Assembly (NCBI RefSeq): GCF_042678405.1
Contig: NZ_JBHTLI010000001.1
Location: forward strand, 248,001 to 312,000
Direction: 5' to 3'
DNA from: Salegentibacter_A chungangensis
GTDB lineage: Bacteria > Bacteroidota > Bacteroidia > Flavobacteriales > Flavobacteriaceae
DNA length: 64,000 nucleotides
Shown here: piece by piece, positions 8,149-17,244 of the stretch
Layout: each line of letters opens with the position of its first letter
How positions within the stretch are numbered: position 1 is the first letter of the stretch
Program-made: the position numbers and the translations under genes
Notes under the pieces: model-generated
What the model saw: only the letters and a program-made list of their open reading frames with translations
Database searches by the model: none
Told to the model about the DNA's origin: nothing

Positions 8149-8766
8149 GTGAGAGAGAAAATACTAACAACGGCCACCGAAATGTTTCTAAACCTGGGGT
8201 TTAAGAGCGTAACTATGGATGATATTGCCAACAAAATGGGGATATCCAAAAAGACCATTTACACGCATTTTGAGAACAAGACGAAACTTGTAGAGGCCGT
8301 TACCCATCATCTTTTTGATACCATTAGTGATGGAATAAGAAAAATCCAGAAAGAAAAGGAAAACCCCATTCTGGAAAATTACCAGATCAAGCGATTTGCC
8401 ATGTGCAACTTGAAAGACGAAGAGACTTCGCCGCAGTACCAGCTTCAGAAGTATTACCCAAAATTATTCAAAGAAATGAGGTCGAAGCAATTCCAATTCA
8501 TGCAACGTGTGGTAATAGACAACCTGGAGAGAGGGATCACAACGGGACATTATCGCAGAGACATTCCCCTTTCCTTTATAAGTCGTATCCATTACGCCGG
8601 GATGCTGGCCATAAAAGATAAAGACCTTTTTCCCGAAGAGGAATACAGCAATAAAAGGCTGATGGAATATTTCCTGAAATATCATTTGTATGCCATCTGT
8701 ACCCCGAAGGGTCTAGAAACATTAGAAGAACTTATTGAAAGCAATGATGAAATTAACGAAATTTAG
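8149..8766 (+). CDS. TetR/AcrR family transcriptional regulator
   Basis: This 205-residue protein starts with GTG. Its N-terminal helix-turn-helix (about residues 6-50, with VTMDDIANKMGISKKTIYTHF) is the classic TetR DNA-binding domain. The remainder is a helical ligand-binding and dimerisation region without recognisable identity. It is the first gene of an operon with TolC, adaptor and RND pump genes, and its 3' end overlaps the TolC start. The likely role is local repression of the efflux operon, relieved by a pump substrate. The inverted repeat over its own promoter is the likely binding site. Confidence 0.92.
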   Translation: MREKILTTATEMFLNLGFKSVTMDDIANKMGISKKTIYTHFENKTKLVEAVTHHLFDTISDGIRKIQKEKENPILENYQIKRFAMCNLKDEETSPQYQLQKYYPKLFKEMRSKQFQFMQRVVIDNLERGITTGHYRRDIPLSFISRIHYAGMLAIKDKDLFPEEEYSNKRLMEYFLKYHLYAICTPKGLETLEELIESNDEINEI

Positions 8767-10120
8767 CAAGTTTTTTCTCCTCCTGTTTATGAGCAGCAGC
8801 CTGTTTGCGCAGGAAGAACCAGCAACAAGCGAATACAATTTCTCTTTGGAAGAAGCCATTCGCTTCGGACTTGAAAACAATTATAATTCCCTAAACGCCG
8901 AAAGTGATGTTGAGATCGCACTGAAACAAAAATGGGAGATCATTTCACAGGGGTTACCGCAGATTACAGGAGACGTAGATTATCAAAATTTCCTGAAACA
9001 ACCGGTAACACTAATTCCGGCAGAGATCACCGGGGGCGAACCCGGAACCTTTGTACCTGTGACTTTTGGGACAAAGCAAAGTATGAACGCAACAGCCACT
9101 TGGAACCAGCTTATTTTTGACGGTTCCTATATTGTAGGAGTCCAGTCGGCAAAAACCCTGCTTCAGATCTCCAAGAATGCCAAGACTAAGACCGATCATC
9201 AGGTAAAAACAGCCATTATTAATGCTTACGGAAATGTTCTTCTAGCCGAAGAGAGCGTGGAGATTCTTCAGAAGAACCTGGAAACACTTCAGAAGAATTA
9301 TGACGAAACGAAAGTGATTTATGAGAACGGGATGGCAGAACAGGAAGATGTAGAGCAGCTGGAGATCACCCTCCTGGGGCTTAAGAATAACCTGAACCGA
9401 AGCATCAGAATGCGAAAGGTGGCTAAAGACCTGTTGAATATCACTCTGGGACTTCCGGTAGAGACAGAAGTGAACCTCACCCAACAACTGGACAAGTTGG
9501 CGATGCAATATTTCGACATAAGCCTTTTACAAAAGGAGATTCCTGTTGAAGAAAATATCGATTACCGCATCGCTCAAAACACCGCCGAGTCTAAAGAGAT
9601 TCAGGTGAAACTGGAGAAAGCCAAAGCCTTGCCGAAGCTAACCGGGTTCGTTAATTACGGCTATCAGGGTTATAGTGACGATTTCAGCTTCCTAAAAAGT
9701 GACCAGGAATATTTCAACCAGTCAATTCTGGGAGTAAGTCTCGATATCCCGATTTTCAGCAGCGGGATGAGGAGTTCCAGAACCCAGCAAAAAAAGATTG
9801 AATACAAGCAGGCACTTCTTGACCTTGAACAAACCGAGAACGAGGTAAAAAGAAGGATCATTTCAGCTAAAAGTGAATATGAATACAGCCTGGAAAACTA
9901 TCAAACCCAGAAGAAAAACCTTGAACTGGCTGAACGGATCGAAAGAAAGAATGAAGTGAAATTCTTTGAAGGCCTGGCAAGCAGCTTCGAATTAAGCGAG
10001 GCCCAGCGTCAGCTCTATTCAGCACAACAGGACTTTTTGCAGTCTATGCTGGATGTGATCACCACGAAGGTAGAATTAGAAAATCTCTTAGATACAACGA
10101 AATACAGTGATGAGAAATAA
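8744..10120 (+). CDS. TolC family outer-membrane efflux protein
   Basis: This protein of about 458 residues is the outer-membrane channel of a tripartite efflux pump. It has an N-terminal signal peptide ending in LFAQ and two long heptad-rich coiled-coil regions typical of OEP repeats. I chose the ATG at 8744 (8747 is equally possible) over an upstream TTG at 8735 because it places the basic residues directly before the hydrophobic core. The start lies inside the regulator gene, 23 nt before its stop codon, so translation is probably coupled. The adaptor gene follows with its own start shortly after this stop. Confidence 0.9.
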   Translation: MMKLTKFSKFFLLLFMSSSLFAQEEPATSEYNFSLEEAIRFGLENNYNSLNAESDVEIALKQKWEIISQGLPQITGDVDYQNFLKQPVTLIPAEITGGEPGTFVPVTFGTKQSMNATATWNQLIFDGSYIVGVQSAKTLLQISKNAKTKTDHQVKTAIINAYGNVLLAEESVEILQKNLETLQKNYDETKVIYENGMAEQEDVEQLEITLLGLKNNLNRSIRMRKVAKDLLNITLGLPVETEVNLTQQLDKLAMQYFDISLLQKEIPVEENIDYRIAQNTAESKEIQVKLEKAKALPKLTGFVNYGYQGYSDDFSFLKSDQEYFNQSILGVSLDIPIFSSGMRSSRTQQKKIEYKQALLDLEQTENEVKRRIISAKSEYEYSLENYQTQKKNLELAERIERKNEVKFFEGLASSFELSEAQRQLYSAQQDFLQSMLDVITTKVELENLLDTTKYSDEK

Positions 10121-10142
10121 TCAACCCTATTTTAATATAGCT

Positions 10143-11306
10143 ATGAAAAAGGCAATACTATTATTAAGCATACCACTTTTTATGACTTCCTGCGGAAAGG
10201 AAGCGGAGAAATCTGTGGAAGATATTATTGAAGGTGGCGACTTGCAGGAAATGAGAAGTAAGAAATCTGATCTCAGCAAACAGAAAGGAGAACTTACCGT
10301 AAAACTCGATATGCTTACGGAAGCCATTGAAAACCTGGATACCAGCAAAAGCCTGAACCTGGTAAGAATCCAGGAGATTGAGGACACTATCTTTAAGCAT
10401 TATGCTGAAGTTCAGGGTGATGTTGCTACTGACGAGAACATTATTATCTACCCTGAATTTTCAGGACTTCTTAACCAGGTAAGGGTTAACGAAGGAGACA
10501 GGGTCTCTAAAGGACAGACACTTGCCGTAATAGATGATGGCGGCTTATCGAGCCAGCTTGCACAACTTGAAGCCCAGGCCACTCTTGCCAGGACTACCTT
10601 CGAGCGTCAAAAGCGGCTTTGGGAACAGAATATAGGTTCTGAGATCCAGTACCTTGAAGCCAAGACCAATTATGAAGCGCTTCAGAGTTCTGTTGAACAA
10701 ATGAAGTCCCGATTGGCCAAAACTATCGTAACCGCTCCTTTTAGCGGAGTTATTGATGATGTATTAAGCGACCAGGGAGAAGTTGTTAACCCGGGACAAA
10801 ACCCGCTATTCAGACTTATTAACCTGGATAATATGTATGTAGAGGCGCACGTACCGGAAACCTACCTTAACAAGATCCGGACGGGGACAGATGTGAAGGT
10901 AGAATTGAGTGCTACCGGAAAAGAGTTTGACGGCAAAGTTCGCCAGGTTGGGAATAACATCAACCCAAATAACAGGACTTTCAAGGTACAGGTAAGCATT
11001 CCCAATAAAAATGGAATGGTTAAACCCAACCAGATCGCTACCATCAAACTTAACGACTACACTTCTGAAGAAGCTGTGATCGTTCCTGAGAGTACCATTC
11101 AGAAGAATGCCTTGGGAGAAAGCCTTGTATTTATACTCGAACCAAAGACAGACAGTACCGGGATCGCTAAAAAAGTGATCGTGGAAACCGGATATGTATA
11201 TAAGGACAACATCGAGATTACAGGGGGACTTGAAGCAGGACAAAAACTAATTGTTGAAGGTGGAAAGAGCCTTAGAGACGGGCAAGAGGTTAAAATCAGA
11301 AACTAG
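10143..11306 (+). CDS. RND efflux periplasmic adaptor lipoprotein (HlyD/AcrA-like)
   Basis: This protein of about 387 residues links the RND pump to TolC in the periplasm. The signal sequence ends in a lipobox with Cys17 (FMTSCGK), so it is anchored as a lipoprotein. A helical hairpin precedes and follows the lipoyl-like half motifs: a first half around GDRVSKGQTLAVID and a second around TAPFSGVID. A beta-barrel and membrane-proximal domain follow, ending in GLEAGQKLIVEGG. A GTG at 10107 would add 12 residues before the signal and seems less likely. The RND gene starts 5 nt after its stop. Confidence 0.92.
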   Translation: MKKAILLLSIPLFMTSCGKEAEKSVEDIIEGGDLQEMRSKKSDLSKQKGELTVKLDMLTEAIENLDTSKSLNLVRIQEIEDTIFKHYAEVQGDVATDENIIIYPEFSGLLNQVRVNEGDRVSKGQTLAVIDDGGLSSQLAQLEAQATLARTTFERQKRLWEQNIGSEIQYLEAKTNYEALQSSVEQMKSRLAKTIVTAPFSGVIDDVLSDQGEVVNPGQNPLFRLINLDNMYVEAHVPETYLNKIRTGTDVKVELSATGKEFDGKVRQVGNNINPNNRTFKVQVSIPNKNGMVKPNQIATIKLNDYTSEEAVIVPESTIQKNALGESLVFILEPKTDSTGIAKKVIVETGYVYKDNIEITGGLEAGQKLIVEGGKSLRDGQEVKIRN

Positions 11307-11311
11307 AAGAA

Positions 11312-14300
11312 ATGAACAAGATAGATAAAGAGTTTAAACTCTCCTCCTGGGCCATAGATAACAAAATGACGGTCTATGTAATAATCGCCATTATTATGGT
11401 TGGCGGGCTTTTCTCTTATTACAACATGCCTCGGGAAGCGTTTCCTGAGATCATCGAGACCAAGATTTATGTTAGTTCGGTAAACCCGGGAAACTCGGCT
11501 GAAGATGTGGAGAAATTTATCACCGAGCCGCTGGAAGAAGAGTTCAACGATATTGGAGGGATCAACCAGATCACCTCCACTACTCTTCAGGACTACTCCC
11601 TGGTGATCATTGAATTTGAAGAAGACATTAGTGTCGATGCAGCCAAACAGAAGGTTAAGGACAAGGTAGACCTGGTGAAGTCTGAAACCACCTGGCCCAC
11701 GCTGGATAATGGCGCGAAGGTAGAACCCAATGTTTTTGACCTTAACATTTCAGAAGAACAGCCTATCCTGAACATTAATCTTACGGGAGATTACACCGTA
11801 CAACACCTTAAAGATTATGCTGAGCAGCTCCAGGAAAAGATCGAGCGCTTACCGCAGATCAAAGAAGCAAGCATTAGGGGTGCTGAAGATATGGAGGTCG
11901 AAATTGCCGTTGATATCTATAAAATGACCGCCTCCAAGGTGAGCTTCAATGACATCATTAATTCGGTGAGCCTGGAGAACAAGACCATTTCCGGAGGTAA
12001 TATTATTACCAGCGGGGTTCAGAAGAACATCAGGATCATTGGAGAGATCCAGGATCCGAAGGAGCTGGAGAATGTTGTGGTAAAAAAGGATGGCGGTAAC
12101 ATCTTCCTTAAGGATATAGCCAACATAAGATTCCAGGAAAAAGACCACACCACTTTTGCCAGGGAGTACGGCAAGCCGGTTGTGATGCTCGACATAAAAA
12201 AACGAAGCGGTAAGAATATGATCGAGGCGGTAGACGAGATCAAAAAAATAGTTGCCGAAGAACAAGCGAACAGCCTTCCGGAAGACCTTGAGATTTCTCT
12301 TACAAACGACCAGTCTACCAAGACCCAGAGCCAGGTAGACGATCTTGTGAACAACATTATTTTCGGGGTGATTCTGGTAGTACTGGTATTGATGTTCTTC
12401 CTTGGTTTCAGGAACGCCCTTTTTGTGGGACTGGCTATCCCGCTTTCCATGTTGCTTTCCTACATCATCCTTTCCAGCCTGGGTTACACCCTTAACACTA
12501 TGGTGCTTTTCGCGCTGGTAATGGGTCTCGGGATGCTTGTGGACAACGGGATCGTGGTTGTTGAAAACGTATACTCCCTTATGGATCAAGGAATGCCGAG
12601 GATAAAAGCTGCGAAACAGGGATTGGGCGAGATTGCCTGGCCTATTATCGCTTCAACGGCCACCACCCTTGCAGCCTTCTTCCCGCTGGGCCTCTGGCCC
12701 GGAACTATCGGGAAATTTATGGTGATCTTCCCGATCACGCTCTCCATGGTATTAGGCTCCAGTTTGTTCGTGGCGCTCATCATCAACTCGATGCTTACTT
12801 CCGAGTTTATGAAGACCGAAGAAGGAAGGATTTCCAGGAAAAGGCTTATCAGGACCAGTATCATACTTGCCAGTGTAGGATTGATCCTGGTTACCTCAGG
12901 TTATATGCTTTCTGTAGGGGCACTTAGGGGAGTTGGAAACATTCTTATTGTAGGAGCTATTCTGCTATGGTTCTATAAATATGTACTGTCCAGAGGGGTT
13001 GAATTTTTCCAGTTCAGAGCACTTAAGAAACTGGAAAACATCTATGAAAACACTCTGAAATTTGCCCTTAGAGGAAAAAAAGCTTACCTGTTTTTCTTCG
13101 GAACGATTGCCTTATTGATATTGTCTTTTGTGCTGATAGCCCTCGTACAACCCAAGGTACTGTTCTTCCCTGAAAACCAGCCTAACCAGATAATCACCTA
13201 TATCGAATATCCGGAAGGGACCGATATCAAGAGAACCAACGAACTTACTAAAAAAGTTGAGAAGCAGATATTTGAGGCGATCAAGAAATACGAAGATCCC
13301 GACGGATATAACTTTATGGTAGAATCGGCTATCTCCCAGGTAGGGGAAGGTGCCGGGAATCCACAGACCGATGGCGGACAGCAGAATGAAATGCCTCATA
13401 AAGGTAAGGTTACCCTTTCTATGCGTGAATTCAACAAACGTCGCGGGGTAAAGAGTAGCGAGGTCTTATCTGAAGTACGTGATGCCGTACAGGGCTTTCC
13501 GGGAGCATCAATAATTGTTGAAAAAGATGCGGCAGGCCCTCCTTCGGGCTATCCTATAAACATAGAACTTAAAGGAGAAGACTATGAAAAGATGCTGGCT
13601 GAAGCCGAGGATCTTAGAACATATATTCAGAGCCTTAACATTGCCGGGATCGAAGAGTTGAAACTTGATGTCAACAAATCGAAGCCGGAACTGGATGTTC
13701 ACGTAGACCGCCGAAAAGCAGGACAGCTTGGAGTTTCAACCGCTGCAGTAGGACAAACTCTTAGAAGAGCGATCTATGGAGAAGAGGTTTCTACCTTCAA
13801 AAAAGGTGATGACGACTACGAAGTGAATGTGCGTTTTAATGAAGAAACCCGGTACAACCAGAACGCCCTTTTCAATCAGCCGGTTACCTTCAGAGACCAG
13901 AATACGGGAGAACTTATACAGGTTCCTATCTCTTCTCTGGTAGAAACCGAGGTGGCTTCTTCCTTCAGCTCTATTAAAAGGAAAAATCTAAAAAGGGTAA
14001 TCACTGTATACTCTAACGTATTACAGGGGTATAATGGTAACGAGATCGTAGCAAGACTCCAATCTGAACTCAAAAATTATGACCTTCCCGAGGACATTAG
14101 TCTTCAGTTTACCGGGGAGCAGGAAAAGCAGGACGAGAATATGGACTTCCTGTTAAAAGCCCTGATGTTCGCACTTGGAGGAATCCTGCTGATCCTGGTA
14201 GCCCAGTTTAATTCGCTCTCAAAACCTATCATCATTCTGATGGCAGTGGTACTGAGCCTTGTAGGAGTATTCCTTGGGCTTATCACCTTCCAGATGGACT

Positions 14301-14788
14301 TTGTTATTATCATGACAATGATGGGAATTATCTCCCTGGCAGGAATCGTGGTGAACAATGCCATTGTACTTATAGATTACACGCAGTTACTTATAGACCG
14401 GAAAAAAGCCAAACTGGGTTATGAAAGCAACCAGTTGCTAACACGGGAACAATATTTTGAGACTATAGTAGCCGGGGGTAAATCAAGGTTACGCCCGGTA
14501 TTGCTTACGGCTATCACCACGGTATTGGGTCTTATCCCACTGGCGGTAGGGCTTAATATAGATTTCTTCAGCCTGTTCATAGATTACGACCCTAAAATCT
14601 ATATTGGGGGAGACAACGTGATCTTCTGGGGGCCGCTGGCCTGGACTGTGATCTTCGGATTAGTGTTCGCGACATTCCTTACCCTGGTGGTAGTCCCGGT
14701 AATGTTCTACCTGGTAAACCGGGCTAAGGTGAGATTCGCCGATAAAAGAAAAGAACGCAAAGAGAGAAAAGAAGCTTTAGCCAATTAA
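11312..14788 (+). CDS. RND (HAE1-like) efflux transporter permease
   Basis: This 1158-residue inner-membrane pump is driven by protons and exports hydrophobic compounds through the adaptor and TolC. The duplicated RND architecture is visible: TM1, a large periplasmic domain, TM2-6, then a second set. The proton-relay block reads GMLVDNGIVVVEN, so the usual Asp-Asp pair is Asp-Asn. The matching TM10 block VVNNAIVLID has Asn where AcrB has Lys. About 100 residues between TM6 and TM7 appear to contain two extra hydrophobic helices. It is longer than AcrB (about 1050). The substrate is unknown. Confidence 0.93.
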   Translation: MNKIDKEFKLSSWAIDNKMTVYVIIAIIMVGGLFSYYNMPREAFPEIIETKIYVSSVNPGNSAEDVEKFITEPLEEEFNDIGGINQITSTTLQDYSLVIIEFEEDISVDAAKQKVKDKVDLVKSETTWPTLDNGAKVEPNVFDLNISEEQPILNINLTGDYTVQHLKDYAEQLQEKIERLPQIKEASIRGAEDMEVEIAVDIYKMTASKVSFNDIINSVSLENKTISGGNIITSGVQKNIRIIGEIQDPKELENVVVKKDGGNIFLKDIANIRFQEKDHTTFAREYGKPVVMLDIKKRSGKNMIEAVDEIKKIVAEEQANSLPEDLEISLTNDQSTKTQSQVDDLVNNIIFGVILVVLVLMFFLGFRNALFVGLAIPLSMLLSYIILSSLGYTLNTMVLFALVMGLGMLVDNGIVVVENVYSLMDQGMPRIKAAKQGLGEIAWPIIASTATTLAAFFPLGLWPGTIGKFMVIFPITLSMVLGSSLFVALIINSMLTSEFMKTEEGRISRKRLIRTSIILASVGLILVTSGYMLSVGALRGVGNILIVGAILLWFYKYVLSRGVEFFQFRALKKLENIYENTLKFALRGKKAYLFFFGTIALLILSFVLIALVQPKVLFFPENQPNQIITYIEYPEGTDIKRTNELTKKVEKQIFEAIKKYEDPDGYNFMVESAISQVGEGAGNPQTDGGQQNEMPHKGKVTLSMREFNKRRGVKSSEVLSEVRDAVQGFPGASIIVEKDAAGPPSGYPINIELKGEDYEKMLAEAEDLRTYIQSLNIAGIEELKLDVNKSKPELDVHVDRRKAGQLGVSTAAVGQTLRRAIYGEEVSTFKKGDDDYEVNVRFNEETRYNQNALFNQPVTFRDQNTGELIQVPISSLVETEVASSFSSIKRKNLKRVITVYSNVLQGYNGNEIVARLQSELKNYDLPEDISLQFTGEQEKQDENMDFLLKALMFALGGILLILVAQFNSLSKPIIILMAVVLSLVGVFLGLITFQMDFVIIMTMMGIISLAGIVVNNAIVLIDYTQLLIDRKKAKLGYESNQLLTREQYFETIVAGGKSRLRPVLLTAITTVLGLIPLAVGLNIDFFSLFIDYDPKIYIGGDNVIFWGPLAWTVIFGLVFATFLTLVVVPVMFYLVNRAKVRFADKRKERKERKEALAN

Positions 14789-14804
14789 TATTTGAACCAA
14801 AAAA

Positions 14805-14837
14805 AGCCCGAAGTCAAACTTCGGGCTTTTTTATTTT
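14805..14837. terminator. Bidirectional intrinsic terminator
   Basis: AGCCCGAAG and CTTCGGGCT form a perfect 9-bp stem with a 5-nt loop, an A-tract on the left and a T-tract on the right. It separates the efflux operon from the convergent MORN-repeat gene. Confidence 0.9.
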
Positions 14838-14850
14838 ATGATTTCGAATA

Positions 14851-15216
14851 CTACTGTTTGCTAAGTCTGCTCCCTTCAATTAAGCGGTTATTCACACTTG
14901 CAACCCTGCTGTTTTCGTAAGTTACTTCTCTTAACGTGTCTCCAGACCAAAAAAACCATTTACCAGTCTTTTTACCATGGTCATATTGGGCGATTGCTCT
15001 CTTACTACCTTCTTCGTCGTAAGAAATCCATTTGCCGTGGAGTTTTCCGTCCTTGTACGTACCTTCCTGTCTAATATTTCCGTTTTCATAATAAAAAGTT
15101 GCTTTAATTAAATCCCCCTGTTTTTCGAAACCGGGTTCTTTTGCTTCATTTTGCGCAATAGCTGTACCGCTTAAAATAAGAGTTACAACTACTAAGAGGG
15201 TTCGCATCATATTCAT
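14851..15216 (-). CDS. Secreted MORN-repeat protein
   Basis: This 121-residue protein has a signal peptide ending in AIAQ. At least three MORN-type (MORN_2) repeats follow between about residues 40 and 105, each with an aromatic/Gly pattern such as YENGNIRQEGTYKDGKLHGKW. Proteins of this kind are often labelled YwqK-family antitoxins, but the signal peptide and the lack of any toxin partner argue against that role here. The function is unknown. It has its own well-matched promoter and shares a terminator with the RND operon. Confidence 0.75.
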   Translation of the reverse strand: MNMMRTLLVVVTLILSGTAIAQNEAKEPGFEKQGDLIKATFYYENGNIRQEGTYKDGKLHGKWISYDEEGSKRAIAQYDHGKKTGKWFFWSGDTLREVTYENSRVASVNNRLIEGSRLSKQ

Positions 15217-15241
15217 CGCTCTATTTTTTACACTTCTCTTA

Positions 15242-15273
15242 CAAAGGTATAGAAAACTTTACGATTATTCAAC
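15242..15273 (-). promoter_or_regulatory. Promoter of the MORN-repeat gene
   Basis: On the minus strand GTTG (15273-15270) is followed after exactly 20 nt by TACCTTTG (15249-15242). The -7 box lies 26 nt before the ATG. Confidence 0.7.
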
Positions 15274-15411
15274 GTTTACATAACATTAACTTAACATTGA
15301 AGTCCAAAAACACTGACTTGCAAGACATTGAGATGACGCAAAATCCTTAACATTGAAAAAAATTCAATGCTTTTTTAAGCAAGTTTCTTTAAAGAAACCA
15401 CTATAACTTAT

Positions 15412-15419
15412 TACTTTTG
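15412..15419 (+). promoter_or_regulatory. Putative -7 element of aspS
   Basis: TACTTTTG matches TAnnTTTG and ends 26 nt before the aspS ATG. The -33 region is weak, with no TTG at the usual distance. Confidence 0.5.
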
Positions 15420-15444
15420 CCCCCACTAAAATATTGGGAATATT

Positions 15445-17193
15445 ATGTACAGAAGTCATACCTGTGGCGAATTGAATTCGGCTAACATCGGGGAAGAAGT
15501 CCGTCTCTCGGGATGGGTCCAGAAAGTAAGAAATAAGGGATTTATGATCTGGCTCGATCTAAGAGATCGTTACGGGCTTACTCAGCTTATTTTTGATGAA
15601 GAACGTTCAGAGAAAGCTCTGATGGAGAAGGCCGAAAAGATTGGCCGTGAGTTCGTGATCCAGGTTACCGGGAAAGTTATTGAAAGGGTTTCCAAAAACC
15701 CTAATATCCCAACCGGAGACATTGAAGTGCTGGTGACACAATTTGATATTCTTAATACTTCCCTTACCCCTCCATTCACTATTGAGGATGAAACCGATGG
15801 CGGAGAAGATCTTAGAATGAAATATCGCTACCTGGATATTCGAAGAAACCCGGTGAAGAACAAATTAATGTTTCGCCATAAGGTAGGAATGCAGGTTAGA
15901 AATTACCTGTCTAATGCGGGTTTCATTGAGGTAGAAACACCTTATTTAATCAAGTCTACCCCTGAAGGGGCTCGTGATTTTGTGGTACCAAGCCGTATGA
16001 ATGAAGGACAGTTCTATGCACTTCCCCAGTCTCCACAAACCTTTAAGCAGTTGCTTATGGTAGGCGGGATGGACAAGTATTTCCAGATAGTGAAGTGCTT
16101 CAGGGATGAAGACCTTAGAGCCGACCGTCAGCCGGAATTCACCCAGATAGACTGCGAAATGGCTTTTGTTGAGCAGGAAGATATCCTTAATATTTTTGAA
16201 GGTCTCACCCGTCATTTGATCAAAGAGATCAACGGGGTTGAAATCGGGGATTTCCCACGTATGACCTATGCTGAGGCGATGAAGAAGTACGGGAACGACA
16301 AACCCGATATCCGTTTTGGAATGGAATTCGGAGAACTGAACGAAGTAGCCCAGAACAAAGGTTTTAAAGTATTCGATCAGCAGGAACTGGTTGTTGGAAT
16401 CGCAGTTCCGGCAGCAGCAGGCTACACCCGAAAAGAACTGGACAAGTTAATAGAATGGGTAAAAAGACCTCAGATTGGTGCTAACGGACTGGTTTGGGCA
16501 AAATATAATGAAGACGGGAGCTTTAAGTCTAGTGTAGATAAATTCTATTCCCAGGAAGATCTTAAGGCCTGGGCTGAAGAAACCGGGGCAAAACCGGGAG
16601 ACCTTATCCTGGTGATGGCTGGTGAAACAAGAAAGACAAGAACCCAGTTGAGCGCACTCAGAATGCACCTTGCTACCGAGCTTGGCCTTAGAAAAGCCGA
16701 CGATTTTGCTCCTTTATGGGTTGTGGACTTCCCGCTTTTGGAATGGGACGAAGAAACAGAGCGATACCACGCTATGCACCACCCGTTCACCTCTCCAAAG
16801 AAAGAGGATATTCCGCTTCTGGAAAGCAAGCCGGGAGAAGTAAGGGCCAATGCCTACGACCTTGTTCTGAACGGAAATGAAATAGGCGGTGGCTCCATTA
16901 GGATCCACGATAAAAAGACCCAGTCCAAGATGTTCGATTATCTTGGCTTTACGGAAGAAGAGGCGAAAGCCCAGTTTGGGTTCCTGATGGACGCTTTCCA
17001 ATACGGGGCTCCGCCACACGGCGGGATCGCCTTCGGGTTTGACCGCCTTGTTGCTATTCTTGGAGGACAGGAAACCATTAGAGATTTCATTGCGTTCCCG
17101 AAAAATAATGCAGGAAGGGACGTAATGATAGATGCTCCAGCCAAACTGGATAAAGAGCAATTAGATGAACTTCATCTTCAATTAAAGTTATAA
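15445..17193 (+). CDS. aspS: Aspartyl-tRNA synthetase
   Basis: This 582-residue class II synthetase charges tRNA-Asp. It has the N-terminal OB-fold anticodon-binding domain (about 1-105). Motif 2 contains FRDEDLRADRQPEF, a bacterial-type GAD insertion lies in the middle, and motif 3 is GFDRLVAIL near the C-terminus. The length fits bacterial AspRS (about 580-590). The gene stands alone between a -7-like box and an intrinsic terminator. Whether it also charges tRNA-Asn (non-discriminating type) cannot be decided without checking for asnS and gatCAB elsewhere. Confidence 0.97.
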   Translation: MYRSHTCGELNSANIGEEVRLSGWVQKVRNKGFMIWLDLRDRYGLTQLIFDEERSEKALMEKAEKIGREFVIQVTGKVIERVSKNPNIPTGDIEVLVTQFDILNTSLTPPFTIEDETDGGEDLRMKYRYLDIRRNPVKNKLMFRHKVGMQVRNYLSNAGFIEVETPYLIKSTPEGARDFVVPSRMNEGQFYALPQSPQTFKQLLMVGGMDKYFQIVKCFRDEDLRADRQPEFTQIDCEMAFVEQEDILNIFEGLTRHLIKEINGVEIGDFPRMTYAEAMKKYGNDKPDIRFGMEFGELNEVAQNKGFKVFDQQELVVGIAVPAAAGYTRKELDKLIEWVKRPQIGANGLVWAKYNEDGSFKSSVDKFYSQEDLKAWAEETGAKPGDLILVMAGETRKTRTQLSALRMHLATELGLRKADDFAPLWVVDFPLLEWDEETERYHAMHHPFTSPKKEDIPLLESKPGEVRANAYDLVLNGNEIGGGSIRIHDKKTQSKMFDYLGFTEEEAKAQFGFLMDAFQYGAPPHGGIAFGFDRLVAILGGQETIRDFIAFPKNNAGRDVMIDAPAKLDKEQLDELHLQLKL

Positions 17194-17197
17194 ATTT

Positions 17198-17225
17198 AAA
17201 TCCTGCTTAACGCAGGATTTTTTTA
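17198..17225 (+). terminator. Intrinsic terminator after aspS
   Basis: AAATCCTGC and GCAGGATTT pair over 9 bp around a 5-nt loop and run into seven T residues. Confidence 0.88.
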
Positions 17226-17244
17226 TAAAAGCAATATCTAAACA

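Noticed and set aside
11849..12589. 246-codon open frame on the minus strand inside the RND pump gene
   Set aside because: The pump frame is conserved across the whole interval and the antisense product has a random composition.
14851..15216. Possible antitoxin, since similar MORN proteins are named YwqK antitoxin
   Set aside because: The protein has a signal peptide and stands alone with no toxin-like neighbour, so the label would mislead.
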